This document shows, piece by piece, positions 46,879 to 56,722 of a stretch of DNA of 64,000 nt. Position 1 is the stretch's first letter. Each line of letters starts with the position of its first letter. The position numbers and the translations under genes are program-made. The notes below the pieces were generated by a model that made no database searches, was not told the DNA's origin, and was given only the letters and a program-made list of their open reading frames with translations. The stretch covers positions 1-64,000 of the forward strand of contig JAEPND010000013.1 of the NCBI GenBank assembly GCA_017643585.1, given 5' to 3'. This DNA is from Maricaulis sp. GTDB lineage: Bacteria; Pseudomonadota; Alphaproteobacteria; Caulobacterales; Maricaulaceae.

Positions 46879-47798
46879 TGTTGAGTATGTTGATCGCGCT
46901 CGCCGCCAATCCGGTGTGCGAAACCCCGCTGGAACTGGCTGCCGAGCTGAGAGAAGTGGTCGCCGAGCAATATGTGATCCCGGAAGTCGGTGCGCGCGCC
47001 GCTGCGGCGATCACGGATGAGTGGGTGATTGAAAACCTGGCCGCCGAGGAATTTGGCCGCGAGCTGACCTTTCACCTGCGGGACGTGACCGGCGATCTTC
47101 ACTTCATGTTCGACTTCTTTGATCCGGATGCGGCCGAGGAAGACTGGGAGGCGGCCTGGGTCGCCAATGCTCCGGCCACGAATTTCGGTGTCCAGCGGGT
47201 CGAGGTGATGGAGGGCAATATCGGCTATCTGCGCCTGACCGGCTTCCACCATACCGACATTGCAGGCCAGACCTATCAGTCGGCCTTCCAGTTTCTCTCG
47301 CACTCCAGCGCGCTGATTATTGATGTGCGCGGCAATCCGGGCGGAGAGGGCGCTTCGGTGGATGCGGTGCGTCGGTATGTATTGGGCCGTGACGATTATC
47401 CGCGCCTGCAATTCGTCGATCGCCATGGCGTTGACCACTCAGAGGAGTGGTTTGGCGAATTCGAGCCCCTTCACCTGCCGGTTCGGTATGGGGCGGACAA
47501 GCCGGTCTACATCCTGGTGGACGGGGACAGTTTCTCCGCCGCCGAAGCGTTGTCCTACGGCCTTCAGACTGATGGCCGTGCCGTGATCGTGGGGGCGGCG
47601 ACAGGCGGTGGTGCCAATCCGCCGGAAACATTCGACCTGGTCTGCCAGGTCCGTGCCTGGCTGCCGACCAAACAGCCGCTTGACCCGCGCACCGGCACGA
47701 ATTGGGAAGGTGTCGGTGTTCAGCCGGATATCGAGGGCGGTGAAGACGCACTGGCCACGGCGCTAATTGAGGCGCGCACGGCATTGGGCCTGGAATAG
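46878..47798 (+). CDS. S41-family peptidase-like protein
   Basis: The 306-residue protein resembles the interphotoreceptor-retinoid/tail-specific protease fold: IGYLRLTGFHHTD, ALIIDVRGNPGGEG and DGDSFSAAEALSYGL, the last holding the nucleophilic Ser; a Lys/His partner is less certain. No PDZ domain is visible. The N terminus (MLSMLIALAANP) looks like a short signal segment, so periplasmic location is likely. It is co-transcribed with marR. An upstream GTG at 46875 is possible. A terminator that duplicates the one after phoD follows. Confidence 0.72.
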   Translation: MLSMLIALAANPVCETPLELAAELREVVAEQYVIPEVGARAAAAITDEWVIENLAAEEFGRELTFHLRDVTGDLHFMFDFFDPDAAEEDWEAAWVANAPATNFGVQRVEVMEGNIGYLRLTGFHHTDIAGQTYQSAFQFLSHSSALIIDVRGNPGGEGASVDAVRRYVLGRDDYPRLQFVDRHGVDHSEEWFGEFEPLHLPVRYGADKPVYILVDGDSFSAAEALSYGLQTDGRAVIVGAATGGGANPPETFDLVCQVRAWLPTKQPLDPRTGTNWEGVGVQPDIEGGEDALATALIEARTALGLE

Positions 47799-47816
47799 TC
47801 ACGACGCTGATCCGGC

Positions 47817-47857
47817 ACAAAAAAAAGGGTGGCTTGATGGAGCCGCCCTTGTTTCTT
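47817..47857 (+). terminator. intrinsic terminator after S41 gene (copy 2 of a repeated terminator)
   Basis: The stem AAGGGTGGCTT with GGAGCCGCCCTT and a following T-rich run differs from the terminator at 45324-45360 at only a few positions, including two T changes still able to form G-U pairs. A leading A-run makes it potentially bidirectional, also serving folE. Confidence 0.85.
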
Positions 47858-47874
47858 GTGCAAGGCCGAAACCG

Positions 47875-48498
47875 CTACGCTTTTTCAACCAGGCGCAGGA
47901 AGCGGTTGCGCAGGTCGGCGTCGGTCTTGAACTCACCGGTGAAGGTCGTCGTGATCGTGGAGACGTTGGAGTGGTGGACACCGCGCGTGGTCATGCACTG
48001 GTGTTTGGCGTCGACATAGACGGCTACACCGAGCGGCTCCATGGCTTCCATCAGCGCATCAGCGATCTGGGCCGTCATGGTCTCCTGCGTCTGCAGACGC
48101 TTGGAGAAGATCTCGACAACGCGAGCTATCTTGGAGATGCCGACAACAGCCTTGGTCGGCAGATAGGCCACATGCGCCACGCCCAGGATCGGCGCGATGT
48201 GGTGCTCGCAGTGGGATTCCACATCGATGTTCGTCAGCATGACGATGTCGTCATAGCCCTGAACATCTTCAAACGTCTTGCCCAGGACAGCCGCCGGGTC
48301 GTCCTTGTAGCCGGAGAACCATTCCTCATACGCCTTGACGACGCGTTTCGGGGTTTCCACTAGACCCTCACGGTCCGGGTCATCACCGGCCCAGGAGAGA
48401 AGGGTGCGGACAGCTGCTTCCGCTTCTTCGCGGGTCGGACGGGTTTTTTCTTGTGCAGTCATGCGGGCATCTTCAGGTGTCATGGCGTCCATTGTCAT
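47875..48498 (-). CDS. folE: GTP cyclohydrolase I
   Basis: FolE opens the imidazole ring of GTP to start tetrahydrofolate synthesis. The 207 residues from the ATG at 48496-48498 contain the zinc-binding [11 protein letters not shown] with Cys and His, [27 protein letters not shown] and CMTTRGVHH with the second Cys. It complements folP at 40406 and fau at 3767. The frame is open upstream to 48810 but without family similarity. The 215 bases to cysS show no clear additional feature. Confidence 0.94.
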   Translation of the reverse strand: MTMDAMTPEDARMTAQEKTRPTREEAEAAVRTLLSWAGDDPDREGLVETPKRVVKAYEEWFSGYKDDPAAVLGKTFEDVQGYDDIVMLTNIDVESHCEHHIAPILGVAHVAYLPTKAVVGISKIARVVEIFSKRLQTQETMTAQIADALMEAMEPLGVAVYVDAKHQCMTTRGVHHSNVSTITTTFTGEFKTDADLRNRFLRLVEKA

Positions 48499-48713
48499 GG
48501 ATCCTTTCGTTGACGGGTGGCAGGATTTATACGTCGCTACCGTAGTTCCGGTTTCCGGATCGGGGACGGGCACGTGACTTTTTGCAGTCCGGGCCTGAAA
48601 TCCTCCGGTTTCGCATTTGTATGCTTCAGGGTATGTAGGGCCTCTTGGCGGCAAATCCAATCTAATCGCCGCATGACGCCTATTTATTTTTTCAGTCCAC
48701 GACAGGTTTTTCC

Positions 48714-50099
48714 ATGACCGCGCTGACCTTGTACGACACGCTGAGCCGTCGCAAACGGCCCTTTGAACCGATCGATCCCGAGCGTGTGACCCTCTATGTC
48801 TGCGGTCCAACCGTTTATAATTACGCGCATATTGGCAATGCCCGTCCCGCTGTCGTTTTTGATGTTCTCGCCCGCGCCCTGCGCCATATCTATGGCGCGG
48901 ACAAGGTGATCTATGCCCGCAACATCACCGATGTGGACGACAAGATCATCGCGTCCTCCAAGGAAACCGGTGAGCCGATCGAGGCGATCACGACACGTTA
49001 TGCCGAGATCTATCGCCAGGATATGGGCTCTGTCGGCGTCGCGATGCCGGATATCGAGCCACACGCGACCCAGCATATCCCGCAAATGGTGGCGATGGCC
49101 GCCAAGCTGATCGAGGGCGGGTTCGCCTATGAGGCAGAGGGACATGTCCTGTTTTCGGTGAATTCCTTTGATGGCTACGGCAAGCTCTCCCGCCGCTCAC
49201 TGGACGACATGATCGCCGGAGCGCGTGTTGAAGTCGCACCCTATAAGAAGGATGCGGGTGACTTTGTGCTGTGGAAGCCTGCAGCAGACGATGAGCCCGG
49301 CTGGGACAGCCCCTGGGGCCGTGGGCGTCCCGGCTGGCACCTAGAGTGTTCTGCTATGACGGCGGAGCATCTCGGCGAAACCTTCGACATTCACGGTGGC
49401 GGCGTCGACCTGGTCTTCCCGCACCATGAAAACGAGATCGCGCAGTCGACCTGTGCCCACGGTGGCAAGGCCATGGCGAATTACTGGCTGCACAATGGTT
49501 TCCTGACCATGGGCACCGACAAGATGTCGAAATCCCTGGGCAATGTTCAGCTGGTGCACGACCTGGTGAAGGAGCATCCGGGCGAGGTGCTGCGTTATGC
49601 GCTGCTGACCGCGCACTACCGGGCGCCGCTGACCTGGACGAGTGACCTCCTGGCCAAGACCCGCCGTTCGCTCGACCGTGTCTATGGCGTGCTGCGTCGA
49701 TTGGGCGATGTGGAAGCGGCTGACGTGCCGGCGCCGCAAGCCTTTCTCGAGCCGCTGTTCGATGACCTCAACACGCCCAAGGCATTGTCGGAGATTTTCC
49801 AGATCGCCTCCCGCGCCAACAAGGCCGAGAGCGATGAGGCCCGGGCGATCGCCAAGGGCGAGCTGCTGGCTGCCGGTGCATTGCTCGGTCTGGGGCAGGA
49901 CGACCCGGATGCCTGGTTTGGTCTCACCGATCTTGACCCAGCGGAACGCGAAAAGATCGATGGCCTGATCCAAGCCCGCAACAGGGCCCGTGCCGACAAG
50001 GACTGGGACGCGGCCGACAAGGTGCGCGACGAGCTCAATGCGCTCAAGGTCCAGGTGGATGATGGGCCGGAAGGCTCAACCTGGCGGAAGTTGGACTAG
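48714..50099 (+). CDS. cysS: cysteinyl-tRNA synthetase
   Basis: CysRS charges tRNA-Cys. The 461 residues are the usual class I length. [15 protein letters not shown] holds the zinc Cys and the HIGH motif, [26 protein letters not shown] and the KMSKS loop (DKMSKSLGN) near residue 270 follow, and the C-terminal anticodon-binding helices end the protein. A short AT-rich stretch precedes the start. The next small gene begins two bases after the stop. Confidence 0.96.
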   Translation: MTALTLYDTLSRRKRPFEPIDPERVTLYVCGPTVYNYAHIGNARPAVVFDVLARALRHIYGADKVIYARNITDVDDKIIASSKETGEPIEAITTRYAEIYRQDMGSVGVAMPDIEPHATQHIPQMVAMAAKLIEGGFAYEAEGHVLFSVNSFDGYGKLSRRSLDDMIAGARVEVAPYKKDAGDFVLWKPAADDEPGWDSPWGRGRPGWHLECSAMTAEHLGETFDIHGGGVDLVFPHHENEIAQSTCAHGGKAMANYWLHNGFLTMGTDKMSKSLGNVQLVHDLVKEHPGEVLRYALLTAHYRAPLTWTSDLLAKTRRSLDRVYGVLRRLGDVEAADVPAPQAFLEPLFDDLNTPKALSEIFQIASRANKAESDEARAIAKGELLAAGALLGLGQDDPDAWFGLTDLDPAEREKIDGLIQARNRARADKDWDAADKVRDELNALKVQVDDGPEGSTWRKLD

Positions 50100-50101
50100 C
50101 C

Positions 50102-50365
50102 ATGGCACTGTCCGGTTTCAACGTCATGGTCCTGGCAGAGGATGCTGTCGGGGCCTGTTTCATCACTTATGGGGTGATTGCCGGTGACGAGCAGCAGGCC
50201 GCCATGCTGGCCTCCGGCTCGGCACAGGCGGAGGGATATTGGTCCGTCGAGGTCGAGGAGGTCTGGACACCAGATGATCTCGATCCGGCTGATATCGGAG
50301 AGATTGCGGAAGTGCTGGGCCGGACGGACCCGGTGTATCTCGATGAGGACGAGCTCGCCGACTAG
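50102..50365 (+). CDS. small acidic hypothetical protein
   Basis: The 87-residue product is acidic (C-terminal DEDELAD) and has no known domain. The first half (FNVMVLAEDAVGACFITYGVIAGDEQQA) has the same spacing as the next small gene (50453), so the two look like distant relatives. It begins two bases after cysS and is probably co-transcribed with it. Function is unknown. Confidence 0.55.
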   Translation: MALSGFNVMVLAEDAVGACFITYGVIAGDEQQAAMLASGSAQAEGYWSVEVEEVWTPDDLDPADIGEIAEVLGRTDPVYLDEDELAD

Positions 50366-50452
50366 GCGATCGATATTTGGGTCCAAGTCTCAAAAATCTT
50401 TGCGTAATTGTCGAACCGGGTTAGCCTCTTGCTGTGCATGAAGGGTGATCCT

Positions 50453-50695
50453 ATGGACGTTTTTGATGTTTTGCTCACCGGCGCTGACGAGAAGGGTCGG
50501 TTCACGGCGCTCTACCGCGTCATGTCGTTCAGCGAAGACAGTGCGCTCACACTGGCGCGTGCCTCGGCCGCTCTCGCCGACTATGCCGTGCTGGAAGCGA
50601 CCATTCAGGCAAAAGATCTGGTCCTGCCGGATGGCTCGATCGATTTCCCGCGTGTGCTCAGCCATGGCGATCGCGAATATGTGGTGCTCAACTGA
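50453..50695 (+). CDS. small hypothetical protein related to its neighbour
   Basis: About 80 residues from the ATG at 50453, which follows AAGGGTGAT, form a probable beta-alpha fold (FDVLLTGADEKGRFTALYRVM, TLARASAALADYAV). The order F-x-V-x3-x-D-x2-G then Y-x-V and an Ala-rich helix parallels the gene at 50102. No family name is known to me. Confidence 0.55.
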   Translation: MDVFDVLLTGADEKGRFTALYRVMSFSEDSALTLARASAALADYAVLEATIQAKDLVLPDGSIDFPRVLSHGDREYVVLN

Positions 50696-50730
50696 TAGCA
50701 TTCGCCGCCGTCCTCGACTAAATAGGCTCC

Positions 50731-51177
50731 ATGATCGACGATCTTTATTCCAGCGATGTGCTGCGCCTGGCCGCAGACATTCCGCATATCGGCCGGCTTG
50801 AAACGCCGGACGCAAGCGTGCGCCGTGTCTCGCGCTTGTGCGGATCCGAGCTGGAACTCGATCTCGTTCTTAAAGACGATGTCGTCACCGATCACGCGAT
50901 CCGGGTAAAGGCGTGCGCGCTGGGGCAGGCCTCTGCGGCTGTCCTGTCAGCCAATCTTCGCGGTGCTCGCCTGACCGAGATCGAACAGGCGCGTGATGAC
51001 TTGCGCGCGATGCTGAAATCGGATGGACCGGTGCCCGAGGGGCGGTTCGCTGAACTGGCCGCACTGGAAGGTGCCCGCGATTACCCGGCCCGACACCAGT
51101 CGGTGATGCTGGCTTTCGAAGCCGCTGTTGAAGCTGTCACTACCGCCACCGAAACAACCACACGGTTGACTGGATAG
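50731..51177 (+). CDS. IscU/NifU-like iron-sulfur scaffold relative
   Basis: The 148 residues follow the IscU N-domain: SRLCGSELELDLVL with the first Cys and VKACALGQASAAVL with the second. At the place of the third Cys the sequence reads YPARHQSVMLAFEA, so one ligand of classical IscU is missing. This variant next to yidD is common in alphaproteobacteria, and its cluster-carrying ability is uncertain. It precedes yidD by 144 bases. Confidence 0.7.
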   Translation: MIDDLYSSDVLRLAADIPHIGRLETPDASVRRVSRLCGSELELDLVLKDDVVTDHAIRVKACALGQASAAVLSANLRGARLTEIEQARDDLRAMLKSDGPVPEGRFAELAALEGARDYPARHQSVMLAFEAAVEAVTTATETTTRLTG

Positions 51178-51321
51178 GGCTGTTCGTCCCGGCCGAGCCG
51201 GCAGGGAGCAACGAACGGTCCGAAAAGGCAAAATCATCACAGCAATAACAGTGGCTATATGCGCCCGAAACAGGTCTAGAGTGGACAGGGCGTGCATCAG
51301 CGTTAAAAGGCTTGAATTCAA

Positions 51322-51696
51322 ATGTGTTCGCACGAACGGACGAAGTCTACCAAAGGGCCGGTGAGCGGGCTCATGATCGGCGCCTTGCGCGTCTATCAGC
51401 TGACGCTTTCGCCCGTGTTCTACGCGATCGGCATTCGCTGTCGTCATGAGCCGACCTGTTCGGCCTATTCGATGCAGTCGATCCGGGGGCAGGGGCCATG
51501 GCGCGGGTTTTGGCTGACCTTCGGTCGGCTCGGCCGATGTCGCCCTGGCGGTACGTTCGGCTTCGATCCGGCACCGATAGAGCGAACGCCATCACCCTGG
51601 TGGAAAGTCTGGGCCTTCCGGACCGACGCACCGGAACTGAGACCTGAGACGCTGTATTCGGCAGGCCACGCCGAGCATGAGGACAAAGAGAAATGA
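51322..51696 (+). CDS. yidD: membrane protein insertion efficiency factor YidD
   Basis: YidD is a small membrane-peripheral protein that assists YidC-dependent insertion. The 124 residues contain the family core [26 protein letters not shown] with its Cys pair, [20 protein letters not shown] and FGFDP. The C-terminal extension is longer than in E. coli. The stop overlaps the ATG of thrS (ATGA). Confidence 0.9.
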   Translation: MCSHERTKSTKGPVSGLMIGALRVYQLTLSPVFYAIGIRCRHEPTCSAYSMQSIRGQGPWRGFWLTFGRLGRCRPGGTFGFDPAPIERTPSPWWKVWAFRTDAPELRPETLYSAGHAEHEDKEK

Positions 51697-53633
51697 TCAA
51701 GATCACGCTTCCCGACGGCTCTGTACGCGAGCTAGAAGATGGCGCCTCACCGCTGGATCTGGCCCTGGGAATTTCCAAATCCCTGGCCAAGGCTGCGCTG
51801 TTTGCAAAGGTCAATGGGCAGGACTGGGACCTGAAACGTCCTTTCGAGGGTGATGCGGATGTCGCGCTGATCACTAAGAAGGACGAGGACGAGGCTCTCG
51901 AACTGGTTCGTCACGATACGGCACATGTGCTTGCGCAGGCGGTTCAAGACTTGTTTCCCGGAACGCAGGTCACCATTGGTCCCGCCATCGAGAATGGGTT
52001 TTATTACGATTTCGCGCGCGAGGAGCCGTTTTCGACGGATGACTTTGAAGCGATCGAGAAGCGCATGCGCGAAATCGTCGACGCGAACTTACCCTTCGAG
52101 CGCGAGGTCTGGGATCGTGATGAGGCGATCGCCAAGTTCAAAGAGTTGGGCGAAGCCTTCAAGGCCGAGCTGATCGAGGACCTGCCGGCCAGTGAGCCGA
52201 TTACCATTTATCGTCAGGGCGACTGGTTCGATTTGTGTCGTGGTCCGCACCTGCCGTCTACGGGCAAGATCGGCAAAGCGTTCAAACTGATGAAAGTGGC
52301 TGGCGCCTATTGGCGTGGTGACCATCGCAATGCCCAGCTACAACGGATCTATGGAACGGCCTGGCTGGATGACAAACAACTCAAGGCTCACCTTCACCGC
52401 CTTGAAGAGGCGGAAAAGCGTGATCATCGCCGCCTCGGAAAGCAGATGGGATTATTCCATTTCCAGGAAGAGGGGCCGGGTTCCATCTTCTGGCACCCGA
52501 ATGGCTGGTCGTTGTTCCAGTCGTTGATTTCCTATATGCGCAGGCGGCAGGAAAACGCCGGCTATGTGGAAATCAATACGCCAGATTTGCTGGATTACTC
52601 CTTGTGGGAAACGTCTGGTCACGCCGAGAAATTCGGTGAGAACATGTACTCGACGGTCATGCCGGATGAGCGGAAATATGCACTTAAACCCATGAACTGT
52701 CCGGGTGGCGTTCAGGTGTATAATTTTGGCCAGCGCTCCTACCGAGAGCTGCCGCTTCGTATGGCGGAATTCGGCAAGGTGCATCGATACGAGCCGTCGG
52801 GAGCCTTGCACGGGATGATGCGCGTGCGGCACTTCACGCAGGACGATGCACATATATTCTGTACGCCTGAGCAGCTGCAGGAAGAGTGTCTGAAAGTCGT
52901 CGATTTGATCCTGGATATCTACAAGGATTTTGGCTTTGACGATGTTCGCATCAAATTCTCTGATCGCCCGGAAGCGCGCATCGGTGAAGACGAGGTCTGG
53001 GATAAATCGGAAGCTGCACTCAAACATGCGCTCGAAGCGACGGGTCTACCCTATGGTTATAATCCGGGTGAGGGCGCGTTTTATGGACCGAAACTGGAAT
53101 TCGTCCTGCGTGACGCGATCGGCCGTGACTGGCAGTGCGGAACGATCCAGGTGGACTTCAATCTCCCGGAACGTTTCGACGTGACGTTTACGGGGGAGGA
53201 TGGTGCAGATCATCGCCCGGTAATGCTCCACCGCGCACTCTTTGGATCGTTGGAACGTTTCACGGGCATTTTGATCGAGCATTATGCCGGCAAGCTGCCG
53301 TTCTGGCTGGCGCCACGCCAGATCGTCGTCGCGACGATCACCTCGGATGCGGATGCCTATGCCGAGGATGTTCGCCAGGCCATGGCGGCTGCCGGATTGC
53401 GCGTGGAAACGGATCTGCGTAACGAAAAGATCAACTACAAGGTCCGCGAACACTCGGTCGGCAAGGTGCCGGTGATCGCGGTTGTTGGTCGCAAGGAAGC
53501 CGAGGAGGGGGCCGTGGCCCTGCGCTTCCTGGGCGAGGAAGGCCGGACGCAGGAAGTCATGTCGCTGGACGATGCGATCGCCCAGTTGTCGGACATGGCT
53601 CTGGCGCCAGACTTGAAGCGCAAGTCCGTTTAA
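51693..53633 (+). CDS. thrS: threonyl-tRNA synthetase
   Basis: ThrRS charges tRNA-Thr. The 646 residues contain the N-terminal TGS and editing domains ([16 protein letters not shown] for the editing zinc-like site), the class II core with [10 protein letters not shown] and [26 protein letters not shown], and the C-terminal anticodon domain. The ATG overlaps the yidD stop, so the yidD-thrS pair is coupled. Confidence 0.96.
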   Translation: MIKITLPDGSVRELEDGASPLDLALGISKSLAKAALFAKVNGQDWDLKRPFEGDADVALITKKDEDEALELVRHDTAHVLAQAVQDLFPGTQVTIGPAIENGFYYDFAREEPFSTDDFEAIEKRMREIVDANLPFEREVWDRDEAIAKFKELGEAFKAELIEDLPASEPITIYRQGDWFDLCRGPHLPSTGKIGKAFKLMKVAGAYWRGDHRNAQLQRIYGTAWLDDKQLKAHLHRLEEAEKRDHRRLGKQMGLFHFQEEGPGSIFWHPNGWSLFQSLISYMRRRQENAGYVEINTPDLLDYSLWETSGHAEKFGENMYSTVMPDERKYALKPMNCPGGVQVYNFGQRSYRELPLRMAEFGKVHRYEPSGALHGMMRVRHFTQDDAHIFCTPEQLQEECLKVVDLILDIYKDFGFDDVRIKFSDRPEARIGEDEVWDKSEAALKHALEATGLPYGYNPGEGAFYGPKLEFVLRDAIGRDWQCGTIQVDFNLPERFDVTFTGEDGADHRPVMLHRALFGSLERFTGILIEHYAGKLPFWLAPRQIVVATITSDADAYAEDVRQAMAAAGLRVETDLRNEKINYKVREHSVGKVPVIAVVGRKEAEEGAVALRFLGEEGRTQEVMSLDDAIAQLSDMALAPDLKRKSV

Positions 53634-53649
53634 GCGAACGGCAGGCCGA

Positions 53650-54876
53650 ATGACACGCGACGAATCCCGGGTCGGAATTGTTGGATGCGCCATGTTCATC
53701 CTGGCCTACCCGGCGGTCGTGGCCAGCGGCCTGCTGATTGCCCCTCTCATGGCCCTGGCGGCCATGATCATCACACCGCTTCGGCTTGAGTCCTGGACGC
53801 GTATTCGCTGGCCGTGGGTGACCATCCCGGCGGGTCTGTTTCTCGTCTGGGCATCCCTGAGTTTCCTGTGGTCTCCGCATGAGAATCCGCAGCAAATCCC
53901 CAAGCTTCTGGGCGGAGTTCCGCTCTACGCGCTCTTCGCCTTCCGGGTCGGATCCCAGACAGGGGGCTGGCGTGCCCGGATCGAAGCGTCTCTTATCTTT
54001 TTCGTGTTCGCGGCGTGCCTGTTCTTCTTTTTTGAAGCGATGACAGATGGCAGCGGCACTTACGCCTTCAAGGCCGGCGCCGAAGGTCTCGACGGTTCGG
54101 CCAGAGATGTCCGCTTCTCCGTCAATCGGTCACTCGGACACGGGGTCGCGCCGCTTCTGTTGATTGCTGGGCCTGCCATTCTGTTGAGTTGGAAAAAGGG
54201 TGGGCCACTGCTTGGTGGTATTCTGGTCGGCATGGTGTTGCTGGCCTCGCTCAGCTTTGACATGCAGGTCAACACTGTGGGCATGCTGCTCGGCGTGATT
54301 GGCATGGGCCTGGCCCGATTCTTCCCGCGACAGATGCTGGCGATTACGTTTGGCGGGCTGGCAGGCACCATTCTGGCTATGCCATTACTGTTGCCCAACC
54401 TGGTGGGATTGATCCCAGAGGATATGCGGACTGCGCTCCCGGATTCCTGGGCCTGGCGGCTGGAAACCTGGACCTTCGCAACGGACCTGATTTCACGCTC
54501 TCCCTGGATTGGACATGGCCTTGATGCGTCCCGTCACATCAGCGAAATCAGCGTCATCCAGGGTGTCGAGGTCAATAATCAACCCTTCGCTGTCGAGCTC
54601 ATGCCGCTTCACCCTCACAACGCAGCCCTGCATGTCTGGCTGGAAACCGGACTGGTGGGCGCCGGGCTTCTTGCCATTGCGCTGATCGGTCTCGGCGAGC
54701 GACTGAATGCAGCAAAATCGCTTACGCAGTTCCAGGCTATGGCAATCATCTGGGTGGTTTGGGTCTATGCAAGCCTGCTGCTTTTCTCGTATGGTGCTTG
54801 GCAGGAATGGCATCAGGGGGCAGTCGCACTCGCGACCACGGCGATTCTGCTGCTGCACTCGGGAAAGTCTGTGTAA
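53650..54876 (+). CDS. O-antigen ligase/polymerase-like membrane protein
   Basis: The 408 residues form roughly eleven transmembrane helices with a large periplasmic loop. The loop ends in GHGLDASRHIS and HPHNAALHVWLETGLVGA, the conserved His-containing region of WaaL/Wzy-type enzymes that transfer or polymerise lipid-linked glycans. The exact reaction cannot be told from WaaL versus Wzy. The stop overlaps the start of the next glycosyltransferase (TAATG), so both form a surface-polysaccharide unit following thrS. Confidence 0.75.
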   Translation: MTRDESRVGIVGCAMFILAYPAVVASGLLIAPLMALAAMIITPLRLESWTRIRWPWVTIPAGLFLVWASLSFLWSPHENPQQIPKLLGGVPLYALFAFRVGSQTGGWRARIEASLIFFVFAACLFFFFEAMTDGSGTYAFKAGAEGLDGSARDVRFSVNRSLGHGVAPLLLIAGPAILLSWKKGGPLLGGILVGMVLLASLSFDMQVNTVGMLLGVIGMGLARFFPRQMLAITFGGLAGTILAMPLLLPNLVGLIPEDMRTALPDSWAWRLETWTFATDLISRSPWIGHGLDASRHISEISVIQGVEVNNQPFAVELMPLHPHNAALHVWLETGLVGAGLLAIALIGLGERLNAAKSLTQFQAMAIIWVVWVYASLLLFSYGAWQEWHQGAVALATTAILLLHSGKSV

Positions 54877-55814
54877 TGGTCAGCGAGCCGCGACTTAGCG
54901 TTGTGACTGTGTCCTGGAGAACGGGACGTCGACTGATGGATTCCGTCAAGTCCGTGCTCAAGGCGCCCAATGTCGATGAGTTCGTTCTGGTCAATCATGA
55001 CAATCCACCTGAAGTGGTTGCCGAGTTGCGCGACCTGTCCGCTGAGAATGCCAAGTTCACACTGGTTGAAACCGGCGAAAACCTTGGTTTTGGCAAAGGT
55101 TGTAATATCGGCGCAGAGGCGGCGACCGGTGATCTTCTTCTCTTTCTGAACCCGGATGCCGTCCTGGTGCCTTCGACGGCAGCGCAGTTCAAGGAGAGCG
55201 CCCGGCGGATGAATGGCGGTGACTGGATTATCGGTGGTCGCATTCTCAACAGCGATGGCACGGAACAGCGCGGCGCGCGACGGGGAGAGCTCACGCCGGT
55301 TGCCGCTGCCAGCAGTTTTATCGGTCTCGACCGGATCTCGGTTGGACCGCATTCCATCCATTGGGAGAAAGACCCACTGCCGGAAGACATGATCATTGTT
55401 CCGGCTGTTTCAGGTGCTGCGATGATGATGCGGCGCGATGTGTTCGAGAAGCTGGGTGGTTTTGACGAGCGCTATTTCCTGCACGTGGAAGATATCGACC
55501 TGTGCAGAACCCTGCGTGAAAAGGGTGGTGAGGTCTGGTTCGAACCGCGCGCGAACATTCTCCACTATGGTGGCACCAGCGAGAGCAGCCCGTGGAAGGT
55601 TGAAACCCACAAAGCCTCCGGCTTTGTGAAGTATTTCTGGAAATTCTATCCGGGCCCGCTGCAGCGCCTGGTGACCCTTCTGGTCAGTGGGCCGATTTTC
55701 CTGGCCATGTGGGCGCGTGTTCTGCTGAACGATGTCCGCAATCATCTGCGACCGTTACTGGGGCGCAAGAAGCGCTCCGCCGACGAGGAGCGCCAGGAAC
55801 ACACAGCAGAATAA
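54876..55814 (+). CDS. glycosyltransferase family 2 (rhamnosyltransferase-like)
   Basis: The 312-residue GT-A enzyme begins RLSVVTVSWRTG, has LLFLNPDAVLVPS in the DxD position and LGGFDERYFLHVEDIDLCRTL as the acceptor-side motif. It resembles the gene at 1074 in layout, so the two may be paralogues with different acceptors. A C-terminal amphipathic/hydrophobic segment may bind the membrane. Coupled to the upstream ligase-like gene, it probably builds the same glycan. It ends five bases before the convergent HMG-CoA lyase gene. Confidence 0.8.
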   Translation: MVSEPRLSVVTVSWRTGRRLMDSVKSVLKAPNVDEFVLVNHDNPPEVVAELRDLSAENAKFTLVETGENLGFGKGCNIGAEAATGDLLLFLNPDAVLVPSTAAQFKESARRMNGGDWIIGGRILNSDGTEQRGARRGELTPVAAASSFIGLDRISVGPHSIHWEKDPLPEDMIIVPAVSGAAMMMRRDVFEKLGGFDERYFLHVEDIDLCRTLREKGGEVWFEPRANILHYGGTSESSPWKVETHKASGFVKYFWKFYPGPLQRLVTLLVSGPIFLAMWARVLLNDVRNHLRPLLGRKKRSADEERQEHTAE

Positions 55815-55819
55815 AGCCC

Positions 55820-56722
55820 TCAGACCTGGGCAAAGCCACCGGCCTTTGACAGGGCGCTTTCGACCGGGTGTTTCAGCCCGTCTGTTTCCAGCCATTTTGC
55901 CGTCTCGATCAGCTTGTCCAGATCCAGCCCCGTCTCAATGCCGGCACGGTCGAGCATGTAGACGACGTCTTCCGTGGCCACATTGCCGGTCGCGGCGGGC
56001 GCGAACGGACAGCCACCAATCCCGCCGACCGAGGCATCGATGACATCCACGCCCGCTTCGATCGCGGCATAGATATTGGCCATCGCCGTGTTGCGGGTGT
56101 TGTGGAAGTGCATGCGGATACGCATGTCACCGGACTGCGCCTTGACGATATCCAGCGCCCGGCGCACGGCCCAGGGATCAGCGACACCGATCGTGTCACC
56201 CAGTGCGAACTCGACGGCTCCGGCGGCTTTTGCCCGTCCTGCAAGTTCGCCAAGGGTTTTCGGATCAACCTCGCCATCAAACGGGTCGCCAAAGGCCACG
56301 GAAACCGTCACCGAGACCGGTACACCATCGTCGTGGGCCAGCACGGCGATCTGATCGAACAGGTCAGCGGTCTGCTGCGGCGTGGCGTTCTGGTTTTTCA
56401 GCCCGAAACCGGGCGAGGCGACCATGACGTAATTGACCTCGTCACACCGGCTGTCGAGGGCGCGACGCATGCCTTTCTCGTTAAGGGCAAGGCCGATGTA
56501 TTTGACACCATCGACGCGCGGCACACGTTGCATCACCTCGGCACTGTCGGCCATGGCCGGAACGAGTTTGGGGTGCACGAAACTGGCCGCTTCCATGCGT
56601 TTCACACCGGCATCGATCAGGCGTTCCACGAACTCGATCTTGACGTCCGTCGGCATGAGAACCGGATCATTCTGCAACCCGTCTCGCGGACCAACTTCAA
56701 CGATTTCAATCTTGCGGGTCAT
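55820..56722 (-). CDS. hydroxymethylglutaryl-CoA lyase
   Basis: The enzyme splits HMG-CoA into acetyl-CoA and acetoacetate, the last step of leucine breakdown. The 300 residues start with IEIVEVGPRDGLQND and carry the signature SVGGIGGCPFAP with the catalytic Cys near residue 233, and HFHNTRNTAMAN with metal-binding His. The start overlaps the stop of the upstream ArnT-like gene (ATGA), an odd pairing of catabolic and envelope functions. Other leucine-degradation genes are absent here. Acetoacetate could feed phaB-type metabolism, but that is inference. Confidence 0.92.
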   Translation of the reverse strand: MTRKIEIVEVGPRDGLQNDPVLMPTDVKIEFVERLIDAGVKRMEAASFVHPKLVPAMADSAEVMQRVPRVDGVKYIGLALNEKGMRRALDSRCDEVNYVMVASPGFGLKNQNATPQQTADLFDQIAVLAHDDGVPVSVTVSVAFGDPFDGEVDPKTLGELAGRAKAAGAVEFALGDTIGVADPWAVRRALDIVKAQSGDMRIRMHFHNTRNTAMANIYAAIEAGVDVIDASVGGIGGCPFAPAATGNVATEDVVYMLDRAGIETGLDLDKLIETAKWLETDGLKHPVESALSKAGGFAQV

